NCBI RefSeq assembly: GCF_000336385.2
Contig: NZ_HG424493.1
Coordinates: forward strand, 1 to 64,000
Direction: 5' to 3'
DNA from: Lysobacter antibioticus HS124
Lineage (GTDB): Bacteria > Pseudomonadota > Gammaproteobacteria > Xanthomonadales > Xanthomonadaceae
Length of the DNA: 64,000 bases
Under the pieces are notes generated by a model that had not been told where the DNA came from, made no database searches, and saw only the letters and a list, made by a program, of their open reading frames with translations. This document shows positions 27,701 through 34,468 of this stretch, piece by piece. The number at the start of each line of letters is the position of its first letter. Within the stretch, counting starts at the first letter, position 1. Both the position numbers and the translations under genes were made by a program.

Positions 27701-27766
27701 CAGCAGCGCCAGCAGCAGGGCGCGCCGCCGTGGCATCGGACGGAAGCGTGGATGGGTTGACGGCAT
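24740..27766 (-). CDS. TonB-dependent receptor
   Basis: A 1008-residue outer-membrane receptor starting at ATG 27766, preceded by GAGGGGAT. The signal peptide ends in LAMQAAAQ and is followed by a Pro/Ala linker. A TonB-box-like segment TLDAVIVTAQKR leads into the plug (IQDVPIALSVFSAQSLDELK; VDRIEVLRGPQGTLYGRNAT), and the barrel ends in GLSVRKGFY. The style (VTAQKR...DVPIALS) is that of receptors common in Xanthomonads and Sphingomonads for varied ligands, so the substrate cannot be inferred from the sequence. Downstream in transcription is a REP-rich gap; upstream on the same strand are a small secreted protein and a TetR regulator. Confidence 0.9.
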   Translation of the reverse strand: MPSTHPRFRPMPRRRALLLALLSGLAMQAAAQQGAAPAPEAAPPGQTASADATTLDAVIVTAQKRAERIQDVPIALSVFSAQSLDELKIEGGAELLRATPNVTFSKSNFASYNFSIRGVGTKALSVTTDPGVAVSFNSTPLIRNRLFEQEYFDVDRIEVLRGPQGTLYGRNATGGVVNMIPSLPSLDGVEANLKGEIGNYDSRRVAGMVNLPAGDTLAFRLAGAWTRRDGYDYNTVTRRDVNDRDLWSARGSALWTPNERVRASLVWEHFEEDDRRSRTGKQLCHRDPGPERVGATATDAPFYREYLSQACLPGSLYDEGAFGTPNGASLPQMLVAPGFVKLGWLPDFSDFVYALRGGVTAPIDPFGDVRQSRDLREIATTYDPRFKAENDVVQLNFDFDLGNGLSLVSQSAYSKDDYYSTQDYGRFASVPIFSDSGDAVDDEGNPAFALTPGGVYTDPQLGPSSGYLAVDLSRARSKQWSQELRLQSDFDGRFNFNVGANYLDFEIDEDYYVFNNIFSLLAQGFYNQDALRGIAGYPPMDCPQNLDPSLPFYLQCVYIDPNPIDRIDGQGHNYFRSRNIARTRSWAVFGEGYWQLSDTVKLTAGLRYTDDTKITTPVPSQLLLAPGLRGGGLVNSGYPALPDVRQSWGKFTGRLVLDWKPDLAFTDDTLVYASLARGYKAGGTNSPGIGADPEFLGFIARDTTFAPEYVNAFEIGTKNSFAGGKLQFNASAFYYDYRDYQVSQIVDRSAFNENFDATSYGLELELAWKPTERLRLDANLGWLKTRIADGERSIDVMDRTQGNPDWVVVRPWLQQASNCVAPKDYVERILAVAGDYNIAPTILNNFCSPRFFLGGDLLPGGFYESLLGFSYDPRTDGPNGGQGFYADLGGNELPNAPRLTFNLGAQYTFLLGEHWDLTLRGDYYRQSKSYARVYNTVNDRLRSWSNANFSLTLNRPQSDLSVQLYVKNAFDKTPITDAFVNSDDSGLTTNVFTLDPRIVGLSVRKGFY

Positions 27767-27957
27767 CGGGTATCCCCTCGTGGATGTGGCGAATGGCGTT
27801 GCGCGCGGCGCGCCCGGACGCGACCGGCCTGCGCGCAAGGCGTGCGGCGAACGGACGACGGATGGACGACGGATGCGGCCGCGGGCCTTCCCCTGGAGCG
27901 GCTGCGGCGGCCGCGGGCGGCTGCGCAAGGTCCGGAGCCTTGCGCAACCGCGCAGGC

Positions 27958-28431
27958 TTACGGCCAGACGATGCCGACGGTCGGCCAGGTGCTCAGCGTG
28001 CCGCTGACCCGGCAATTGCCGGGCAGCACGGTGTCGAAGGTGAACACGCCGCCGACCAGGGTGCCGCGGACCGTGCCCTGGCAAGCGATCAGGCCCAGAG
28101 CGACCACGCGTACGTTGCGCAACTCACCGGTGGTGGGCGAGGTGGGTACCAACTGCCAGGTGTTCTGGCCCTTGATGACGCTGCAGATCAGCGAGCTGCC
28201 GACGAAGGTCGAGGCCGGGCCGTTGATGGTGCCGTTGCCGAAAGCGTCGATGCTGCCGTAGAAGGTCGACGTGCAGGGGCCGCCGACGCCGCCGGGACCG
28301 GTGAGGTTGGTCGGGCCGCTGGCGCTGAAGCCGCTGTTGACCGGGGTGAGCGACGCCGCCGACGCCGTAGTGGCGACGAACGCGGCGACGCCGATCAGGG
28401 AGCCCAACACGAAAGTTCGGATTGCGGGCAT
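27958..28431 (-). CDS. Small secreted protein, PraB-like in character
   Basis: A 157-residue protein with a clear signal peptide (LIGVAAFVATTASA) after ATG 28431 and a GGAG Shine-Dalgarno. The mature part is Gly/Thr/Ser-rich with four cysteines (GGPCTSTF, SLICSVIK, GLIACQGT, PGNCRVSG), suggesting two disulfides and a beta-rich secreted fold. It resembles small secreted proteins annotated as 'alkane oxidation activator PraB' in pseudomonads, but only in general character; that assignment is weak. It sits between a TetR gene and a TonB receptor gene on the same strand. Confidence 0.65.
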   Translation of the reverse strand: MPAIRTFVLGSLIGVAAFVATTASAASLTPVNSGFSASGPTNLTGPGGVGGPCTSTFYGSIDAFGNGTINGPASTFVGSSLICSVIKGQNTWQLVPTSPTTGELRNVRVVALGLIACQGTVRGTLVGGVFTFDTVLPGNCRVSGTLSTWPTVGIVWP

Positions 28432-28668
28432 GAGCTAGTCTCCAAACAGGCTGGAAGGGGAGGTGCAAAGCACCGTGTCGCCGCGAGCGCTGTGCCGCGA
28501 CGGGTCAGGACGGCCGCGCCGCGACGCATGCGGCGGAGGCTGGGGGCGGACCGCCGGGAGCGTCGCGATGCCCGCGTGGCATCGCCCGGTGATCCGCAGG
28601 CGCCGGTCCTGGGCCGACGCTATTCGCTGGTCTTTACCGCCGCGGAGGCGGAGCGCGTCCCGGCGGGA

Positions 28669-29454
28669 TCACGCCTCCACCACCTCGACCGCCCACGGCG
28701 GCAGGATGCCCGAGGGTTTGCGCGCCGCGGCCTGCGCATCGGCGGCCTGGGCCGCGGCGTCGGCGAGCAGCACCACGCGCTCGACCTTGCCGATCTGTTC
28801 GGCGTTGCCGAACGGCTCGGTCAGGGTCGGCGAGATGAAGGTGATCAAGCGCGCCAGCATCAACGAGTCGCTGACTTCCTCGCCCATGCACAGCGCGGCG
28901 ATCAGCTCGTCCATGTTCTCGCCGGCCAGTACGCCGGCCAGCGCCTTCAGGCACAGGTGCAGGCGCATGCCCAGTTCGTTGCGTGACAGGTACGGCAGCG
29001 CGCGGGCGAAGGCTTCGAAGTAACGGCCGAAGATCGGCTGGTAATGCTCGCGCAGGTAGCCGCGGATGAACGGCGAGGGGTCGCTGTAGACGCGGCCGAG
29101 CAGGCGCACGAAGGCCGGACCGTTGGCGCTGTTGCGGCCCATGCGCAGCGCCGGAACGAACAGCGCGCTGAGCACGGCGTGCGCGTCCATCGATTCGGCG
29201 CCGTAGCGTTGTTCGCAAGCGTCCAGCAGGCGCAGGCGCTCCTGGTTGAGGCGGTCGAAGCGTTCCTGCAGCAACTCCTGGACCAGCGCCTCCTTGCTGC
29301 CGAAGTGGTAGTTGACCGCGGCCAGGTTGGTCACGGCGCGGCCGGTGATCTGGCGCATCGACATGGCCTCGTAGCCGTGTTCGATGAACAAAGCCTCGGC
29401 CGCCTCGAGCAGGCGGGCCTTGGTATTGCCGGGCAGCAGCGGTCGTGTGTTCAT
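28669..29454 (-). CDS. TetR/AcrR-family regulator, PsrA-like
   Basis: A 261-residue repressor. The N-terminal helix-turn-helix is TKARLLEAAEALFIEHGYEA and TNLAAVNYHFGSKEALVQEL. The ligand-binding half (FVRLLGRVYSDPSPFIRGYL; LCLKALAGVLAGENMDELI) follows the layout of PsrA, a TetR protein that senses long-chain fatty acids in pseudomonads. The last 40 residues are an Ala-rich extension. It probably controls itself and the two genes downstream on the same strand. A GTTTGA-N9-TCAAAC inverted repeat 115 nt upstream of its start is a possible operator. The fatty-acid link is inference. Confidence 0.85.
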   Translation of the reverse strand: MNTRPLLPGNTKARLLEAAEALFIEHGYEAMSMRQITGRAVTNLAAVNYHFGSKEALVQELLQERFDRLNQERLRLLDACEQRYGAESMDAHAVLSALFVPALRMGRNSANGPAFVRLLGRVYSDPSPFIRGYLREHYQPIFGRYFEAFARALPYLSRNELGMRLHLCLKALAGVLAGENMDELIAALCMGEEVSDSLMLARLITFISPTLTEPFGNAEQIGKVERVVLLADAAAQAADAQAAARKPSGILPPWAVEVVEA

Positions 29455-29890
29455 CGGCGCTCGGAGGCTGGACGCGGCGGCGCCCGTGGGCGGGGCGGTC
29501 GGACGCGCGTTTTGGGCGGCATTGAAGGAACGTTTGAAGGGGCGATTTGAAGGTCGGCTCGATTGGATGTTTGAGTACGGGTTTCAAACGGCTGTTCCAA
29601 CGCACGTCGCCGTATGTGGCACAGCGCCCGACGGTGAAATCGCGCCGGCGCGCACTGTCTGGCGCGGCCGCCGCGGCGAATGTCGGAATTTGCTACGCAT
29701 AACGCAGAATCGGGCGCGAACGCCGTCCGTTTTTTTCTCGACACGGCCCGGATCTTGCTGCTGCGCAACGCGCGGCTGCGGTCGCGCAGGCTGGCGGCGG
29801 TGCGGTACGTCGATACGCCCTGTGCTCGATCCGTACAGTGGGCGGGGCCGGGCAGGGAGTGATAACGTTCAGCTTCCAGGAGGGACCCCG
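29455..29890. promoter_or_regulatory. Divergent regulatory region TetR / lipoprotein with TTTGA-type repeats
   Basis: There is no gene in these 436 bases. Between 29532 and 29589 the motif (G)TTTGA occurs at 29532 (GTTTGAAGG), 29545 (ATTTGAAGG) and 29569 (GTTTGAG), followed by an inverted TCAAAC at 29584-29589. The outer pair forms GTTTGA-N9-TCAAAC. This clustering suggests a regulator site for the TetR gene. A -10-like TACAGT lies at 29834-29839, before the lipoprotein gene. A short AT-rich stretch is near 29730. Confidence 0.4.
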
Positions 29891-30553
29891 ATGGATCGTC
29901 TGCCCGCGACCGGCCGCCGCACCGCAGCCGCGCCCCGGACCGCCGCGCAGACGCGCCGTGCCGCCCGGGCCGCGGCCGCTGCGCTGGTCCTATTCGCCGC
30001 CACAGGATGTCAAACCGCCATGTCCACGTCCGCCGCTTCCAGCTCCGCCGCCTCGGCCGCCGCCGGCACTTCGGCCGAATGGCCGCTGCGCTTCCAGCGC
30101 CATCGCTTCGGCGCCTACTGCTTCGACACCTGGGGCTGCCAGATCGTCTACAACGGCTTCCCGCACGGGCGCTCCGAACCCGAGACCTTGAGTCCGTCCG
30201 CCGCGTCCTATGGCGACGATCTGCGCCAGCGGATGAAGGGCGGGCACTTGGACATCCGTAATTTCCCCGGTCCGGCCGAGGTGCGCTGGCGCTCCAAGGA
30301 CAAGACCGAGCACGAGGCCCGGATCGACATCGCCGAGATCTTCCGCGACCAGCTGGTGCGGCACGAGGTCGCGCGCGAGGACATCGCCGAGGGCGCCAGC
30401 ATCGGCGAGCCGGAGATCATCCTGGAGGTCGACGACCGCACCATCAACGTCTACAGCCGCTGCTTCATTCCGCTGAAGCGGCCGATGGACCCGGGCAATC
30501 CGCACAGCGACTACCGCGCCGATCTGATCAAGGTATTCAGCCGCAGCTACTGA
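29891..30553 (+). CDS. Putative lipoprotein, candidate immunity protein of the DUF2235 lipase
   Basis: A 220-residue protein starting at ATG 29891 behind AGGAGGGA. A basic, Ala-rich leader of about 28 residues precedes a hydrophobic stretch ending in LFAATGC (lipid Cys40; the -3 position is Ala, a weak lipobox). The mature domain (RFQRHRFGAYCFDTWGCQIV; DIAEIFRDQLVRHEVARED; ILEVDDRTINVYSRCFIPLK) matches no enzyme I recognise and has paired cysteines. It is 37 bp upstream of a lipase effector gene on the same strand. Lipoprotein immunity proteins are typically encoded beside antibacterial phospholipase toxins, so immunity is the best guess, based on context only. Confidence 0.65.
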   Translation: MDRLPATGRRTAAAPRTAAQTRRAARAAAAALVLFAATGCQTAMSTSAASSSAASAAAGTSAEWPLRFQRHRFGAYCFDTWGCQIVYNGFPHGRSEPETLSPSAASYGDDLRQRMKGGHLDIRNFPGPAEVRWRSKDKTEHEARIDIAEIFRDQLVRHEVAREDIAEGASIGEPEIILEVDDRTINVYSRCFIPLKRPMDPGNPHSDYRADLIKVFSRSY

Positions 30554-30590
30554 CCGCCCGTTCGGGCCGCAGGACTAAGGAGAGTTTGCG

Positions 30591-32111
30591 ATGGGCGGTG
30601 GAAAGCATCCGGACGGGGTCGAGACCTATCCCGCCGACCGGCACGACCTGGACAGTTACCGCGAGGCCAGCGCCGAACTGGCGCGGCTGCAGGCGCCGTT
30701 GCTGCTGGATTCGAACAACCCGCATGCGCGTTTGTTCGTGGCCGCGTTCGACGGCACCGGCAACAGCATGTACAAAGACGACCCCAAGAACCACACCAAC
30801 GTCGCCAACGTGGTCCAGCAGCTGGAAGCCGGCCTGCACCGCAACGTCGGCTTCGGCTACGTCGAAGGCCCCGGCACCCAGGACGGCTGGTTCGCCAGCA
30901 CCCGCGACATGGCCACCGGCCGCACGTTCGAGCCGCGCGTCGAGCGGATGTACCAACAGTTCGCCGAACAGTCCAAGCAGTGGCTGCGCGAGGACCCGCA
31001 GGCGCAGATCAGCGTCGCCGGGATCGGCTTCAGCCGCGGCGCCGAGCAGGAAGCGGCGTTCGCGCGCCTGGTCCACGAGCGCGGCATCCAGGATCCCAGC
31101 GGCGCGCAGTATCGCTACGACAGCGCCCGCAACATCGTCGGGGTCGAGTACACCAAGCCGCCGTTGGTGCCGCCCGGGCAGGTGGCCCAGGCCGTGGGAC
31201 TGTTCGATCCGGTCGGCACCGGCGAGCCGCGCCTGCACGACCGGCGCCTGCCGCCGTCGGTGGTGTCGGGGTTCCAGATCACCGCCGAGGACGAGCGCCG
31301 CGACCATTTCAAGTCGACCAGCCTGCTGCGGCCCGGCTTCACCGAGGACTCGCGCTTTCTCAACGTCACCGTCGGCGGCGCGCACAGCAACATCGGCGGC
31401 AGCTACGAGCTCAACGGCTTGTCGATCCGCAGCGGCAACCTGATGACCGATTACCTCAACAGCCTCAGCGACCGGCCGCTGCTGGACAAGCGGGTGGAAC
31501 CGGACGATCCCTCGCTCAACGTGGTCCATCGCTCGGACAAACATCAGTTCTTCTACACCACCCGCAGCTTCCGCGACGGCGAACGCGACCGCATCGATCT
31601 GGTCGCGAGCAAGCAGCAGCAAAAAGACGGTTCGGTGGCCGATCCCTACCGCAAGGAGCCGATCGATCCCGAACTGGACGCCCGCTTCGAGCGCCGCGGC
31701 GTGCCGATCGGCGCCGCGCCGGTGCGCTTGGGCGCGCTCGACGCCGGCCAGCCCATTCAAGTGCAAGGCGGGCCGGCGCAGGGCGGCCGTGGGCCGGGCG
31801 GCGACGAGGTCGAGCGCAGTTTCGATCGCATGGTCGAGGCCGCGCGCAACCGCGACAGCGCCGGCTTCCGCGCCGCGACCCAGGACTACGCCCAGTCCGA
31901 ATCCGGCCAGGCCTGGTTGCAGGGCGGGCGCGAGCAGTACCGGCAGCAGCAGGAACAGCAGCGCCAGCAACAGGATCAGAACCCGGCGCGCGCGGCCGAA
32001 CGACCGCCGCTGCAGGAGGCTCCGCCGGCGCAACAGGCTCAGCCGCCGGCACCGACCCAGCAACTTCCGCAATCCCCGTCGCCGCCCGCGCCGCGCCTGC
32101 CGGGAATGTAA
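30591..32111 (+). CDS. DUF2235 alpha/beta-hydrolase, Tle1-like phospholipase effector candidate
   Basis: A 506-residue protein with no signal peptide. Residues about 40-330 form a DUF2235 lipase domain: FVAAFDGTGNSMYKDDPKNH near the start, the nucleophile elbow AGIGFSRGAEQEAAFARL (GxSxG), GLFDPVGTG and TVGGAHSNIGGSY with a likely catalytic His. Such domains occur in Tle1-type phospholipases that bacteria inject into rivals. The C-terminal 120 residues hold a helical segment (ERSFDRMVEAARNRDSAGFR) and a Gln/Pro-rich tail, but I see no XVIPCD motif, so the delivery route (T4SS or T6SS) is open. The gene is flanked by a lipoprotein gene and a coiled-coil membrane protein gene. AAGGAG precedes ATG 30591. 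Confidence 0.8.
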   Translation: MGGGKHPDGVETYPADRHDLDSYREASAELARLQAPLLLDSNNPHARLFVAAFDGTGNSMYKDDPKNHTNVANVVQQLEAGLHRNVGFGYVEGPGTQDGWFASTRDMATGRTFEPRVERMYQQFAEQSKQWLREDPQAQISVAGIGFSRGAEQEAAFARLVHERGIQDPSGAQYRYDSARNIVGVEYTKPPLVPPGQVAQAVGLFDPVGTGEPRLHDRRLPPSVVSGFQITAEDERRDHFKSTSLLRPGFTEDSRFLNVTVGGAHSNIGGSYELNGLSIRSGNLMTDYLNSLSDRPLLDKRVEPDDPSLNVVHRSDKHQFFYTTRSFRDGERDRIDLVASKQQQKDGSVADPYRKEPIDPELDARFERRGVPIGAAPVRLGALDAGQPIQVQGGPAQGGRGPGGDEVERSFDRMVEAARNRDSAGFRAATQDYAQSESGQAWLQGGREQYRQQQEQQRQQQDQNPARAAERPPLQEAPPAQQAQPPAPTQQLPQSPSPPAPRLPGM

Positions 32112-32113
32112 AG

Positions 32114-32149
32114 AACGCGCTTCACCCACGGTGGTCCGAAGCGCGTTTT
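32114..32149 (+). terminator. Terminator hairpin after the lipase gene
   Basis: The 10-bp stem AACGCGCTTC (32114-32123) / GAAGCGCGTT (32138-32147), with a nested CCACGGTGG hairpin in the loop, is followed by TT and lies 2 nt after the stop codon. It may attenuate rather than fully stop transcription into the next gene. Confidence 0.65.
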
Positions 32150-32247
32150 CCGGCGCACGCTTTTAAAGGCATGCCTTTGAAGCCACGCTACTCAACGGCA
32201 CGTTTTTTCCAGAACACGATTTCAAGAGCACGCTTACGGAGATCCTC

Positions 32248-32808
32248 GTGCAGGACGCGCAAGACCTGAAACGCCTCGCCGCCGACCTGGCGGTTTTCGC
32301 CCAGCATCTGCAGGAACAGAGCGAACGTGCGGTCCAGCACGTCGACCGCAGCGCCGACGAGCTGCAACGCACCGCCCAGGGCATGGGCGCCGGCGCCGAA
32401 CTGCTGGCGCAGCAGATCGCCCAGGCGGTGCGCGCCCAGGCCCAGGAAGCCATCGGCCGCGGCGCCGAACAGACCTTCGCTCCGATCGGCGCGCAACTGC
32501 GCGAAAGCGCCGAGACCGCCCAGCGCGCGGCGCAGGCGATCGAGGAACAGCGCAAGTCGCTGCAGCGTTCGCAGCAGCATCTGCTGTACAAGGGCGTGAT
32601 CGCGCTGCTGGTCGGCTCGGTGCTGGCGGTCGGCGCCAGCGCGTACTTCGCCCGCAAGTCGATGCGCGAGATCGAGCGCGCCAAGTTCGGCGCCGACATC
32701 CTCGAGGCCTCGCGCACCGGCACGCTGACCCGCTGCGACGGCAAGCTGTGCGCGCGGGTCGGCAAGCGCTGGGGCACGAAGGGCGAGTACGTGTTGCTGG
32801 AAGAGTAA
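32248..32808 (+). CDS. Coiled-coil inner-membrane protein ('relaxation protein' type)
   Basis: A 186-residue protein starting at GTG 32248 behind CGGAG. Residues 1-108 are a long Ala/Gln/Glu-rich coiled coil (LAADLAVFAQHLQEQSERAV; AAQAIEEQRKSLQRSQQHLL). One membrane helix follows at about 112-133 (GVIALLVGSVLAVGASAYFA), then a conserved-looking C-terminal segment with REIERAKFGADILEASRTG and TRCDGKLCARVG (two cysteines). In Xanthomonadaceae such proteins are often labelled 'relaxation protein', after plasmid mobilisation genes, but no relaxase is present here. It may help load or anchor the neighbouring lipase. The function is unknown. Confidence 0.7.
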   Translation: MQDAQDLKRLAADLAVFAQHLQEQSERAVQHVDRSADELQRTAQGMGAGAELLAQQIAQAVRAQAQEAIGRGAEQTFAPIGAQLRESAETAQRAAQAIEEQRKSLQRSQQHLLYKGVIALLVGSVLAVGASAYFARKSMREIERAKFGADILEASRTGTLTRCDGKLCARVGKRWGTKGEYVLLEE

Positions 32809-32885
32809 GCCCGCGCCGTCTGCCGTCTGCCGTCGCCTGCGGTCGCGGGCACGACGGCGGCGGAAGGCGCCGGAAACCTTGGCTG

Positions 32886-32910
32886 CCGTCATCCCCGCGA
32901 ACGCGGGCTG
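32886..32910. repeat. CCCCGC-n-GCGGG palindromic repeat copy
   Basis: The sequence GTCATCCCCGCGAACGCGGG, followed by CTGCG, is a short interspersed palindrome. Related copies lie in the mtnA-gyrA gap (for example near 53215, 53280 and 53454). It sits between the convergent coiled-coil and MFS genes. Confidence 0.6.
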
Positions 32911-33006
32911 CGGGGCTCATCGCGGCGCGACTCCAGCGCCCCCGGCCGCCGCTTTCGCGGGCACGACGGGCCCGGAAGCCGGCGGCGGCAAAGACCCAGC
33001 CTTCGT

Positions 33007-34251
33007 TCACGCCGCCGCCGCGACCGCGGCTTCGGCGCGCCGGCTGTGCCGCTTGAGCAAGGCGATCGCCAACAGCAACAGCGCCATCGGCAGCAGCGAC
33101 AGGTAGAACGCGGTGCCGCCGCCGAGGCGGGCGAACAACTGGCCGGTGAGGAACGAGCCGGTGGTGCCGCCGAGCGCGGAGAACACCACGATCAGGCCGG
33201 TCATCGCCGCATGCCGCGACTTCGGCAGCGAACTCAGTACCACCGAGTTGATCGCCGGATAGATCGGCGCCATGAACAGGCCGATCAGCGGGAACACGTA
33301 GGCCGCCAGCGGCGCGTGCGCCCAGGTCATGGACGGGTTGGGCCGGGCGTCTGCGGCCAGCGGCAGAGCCATCACCACCAGCGCGGCCATCGCCGCCACG
33401 CAGGTCATCAGCAGCCAGTGCCACGGCACCCGGCGCAGGGCCAGGCCGGCGCCGAGCCGGCCCAGCGCCAGCGATACGGCGAAGATGCTCGCCGCCTGCA
33501 CGCTCATGGTGGTCGGCAAGTGCAGGATTTCGCGGTTGAAGGTCGGCAGCCAGGTGCCTACGCTCTGTTCGATCAAGACATACAGGAAGGCCGAGGCCAG
33601 GAACACCGCGACCAGCGGCTGGGCGACCAAGCGGAACATGTCGAGGAAGGACTCGCCGGCGGCATGGCCGTCGCGCGCGGCCCGCTCGTCCAGGCGCGAG
33701 CCGGCCAGCAGCAGCACGATCGCCGCGCACAGCGCCGCCAACAGCCAGTACACCCGCAGCCAGACCGGATCGCCGGGCGACTGCGGATCGATGAACCAGG
33801 CGAAGATCCAATAGCCGGCGAGCACGCCGACCATGAACCAGCCTTCGATGATGCTGGTCAGGCTGGCGTGCTGCTGCTTGCCCTCGGTCAACAGGCCGAT
33901 CGAGGAGTACACCGAAACCTTGACCAGGGCGAAGGCCACGCCGGTCGCGGCGAACAGCAGCTTGGTCATCCAGAACGAAGCCAGCAGCGGCATCAGCGCG
34001 CAGGCGGCCCCGACCAGGGCCAGCCCGAGCATCATCGCCCGGCGGTAGCCCAGGCGCGGCATCAGGGCGGCGGTCAGGAACGAGACGACCGCGATCGGCA
34101 GGTCCTTGAAGGCTTCCAGGATGCTGGCCTGGCTCTTGTCGATGCCGAAGCCCTGGATCGACTGCAGGATCACCGTGCCGACGCTGTTGAGCAGGATCCC
34201 GAACACCATGTAGGTGAGGATCATCGCCAGGATCGTGCGGCCTCGGTTCAT
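33007..34251 (-). CDS. MFS sugar transporter
   Basis: A 414-residue major facilitator protein with 12 predicted membrane helices, starting MNRGRTILAMILTYMVFGIL. The signature loop LTAALMPRLGYRRAMMLG is between helices 2 and 3, and the middle loop is around residues 200-215. Typical MFS motifs are SSLPKSRHAAMTGLIVVFSA and GGTTGSFLTGQLFARLGGG. It is the last gene of a minus-strand sugar locus (LacI, GH65-PGM, TonB receptor), 217 bp after the receptor. It probably carries the disaccharide across the inner membrane for phosphorolysis. The substrate is not readable from the sequence. Confidence 0.88.
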   Translation of the reverse strand: MNRGRTILAMILTYMVFGILLNSVGTVILQSIQGFGIDKSQASILEAFKDLPIAVVSFLTAALMPRLGYRRAMMLGLALVGAACALMPLLASFWMTKLLFAATGVAFALVKVSVYSSIGLLTEGKQQHASLTSIIEGWFMVGVLAGYWIFAWFIDPQSPGDPVWLRVYWLLAALCAAIVLLLAGSRLDERAARDGHAAGESFLDMFRLVAQPLVAVFLASAFLYVLIEQSVGTWLPTFNREILHLPTTMSVQAASIFAVSLALGRLGAGLALRRVPWHWLLMTCVAAMAALVVMALPLAADARPNPSMTWAHAPLAAYVFPLIGLFMAPIYPAINSVVLSSLPKSRHAAMTGLIVVFSALGGTTGSFLTGQLFARLGGGTAFYLSLLPMALLLLAIALLKRHSRRAEAAVAAAA

Positions 34252-34468
34252 GCGGGCGTGGCTCCGGTGGGCGCTCCGGCGCGGGGCCGGATCAAGCGAA
34301 TAAAAGACCGTTCGCGGCGGCTTGCCAAGTGCGGACGCCGGAGAGAGGGGCAGGGCGACTGCCGCGAGCTCCAGCCGCCGCCAACGGTGAGGTCAGGGCG
34401 GGGTCCCGGGGCCGCGTGGCGCGGTCCCGGGCCGGGCCGCGCCGCCGGGCGGCGGCGCGGGCACCGGA

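Noticed and set aside
31740-32111. XVIPCD secretion signal in the lipase C-terminus
   Set aside because: The tail is Gln/Pro-rich, but the FAVQG, RIDHVV and DP.H motifs seen in the 4319 gene are absent.
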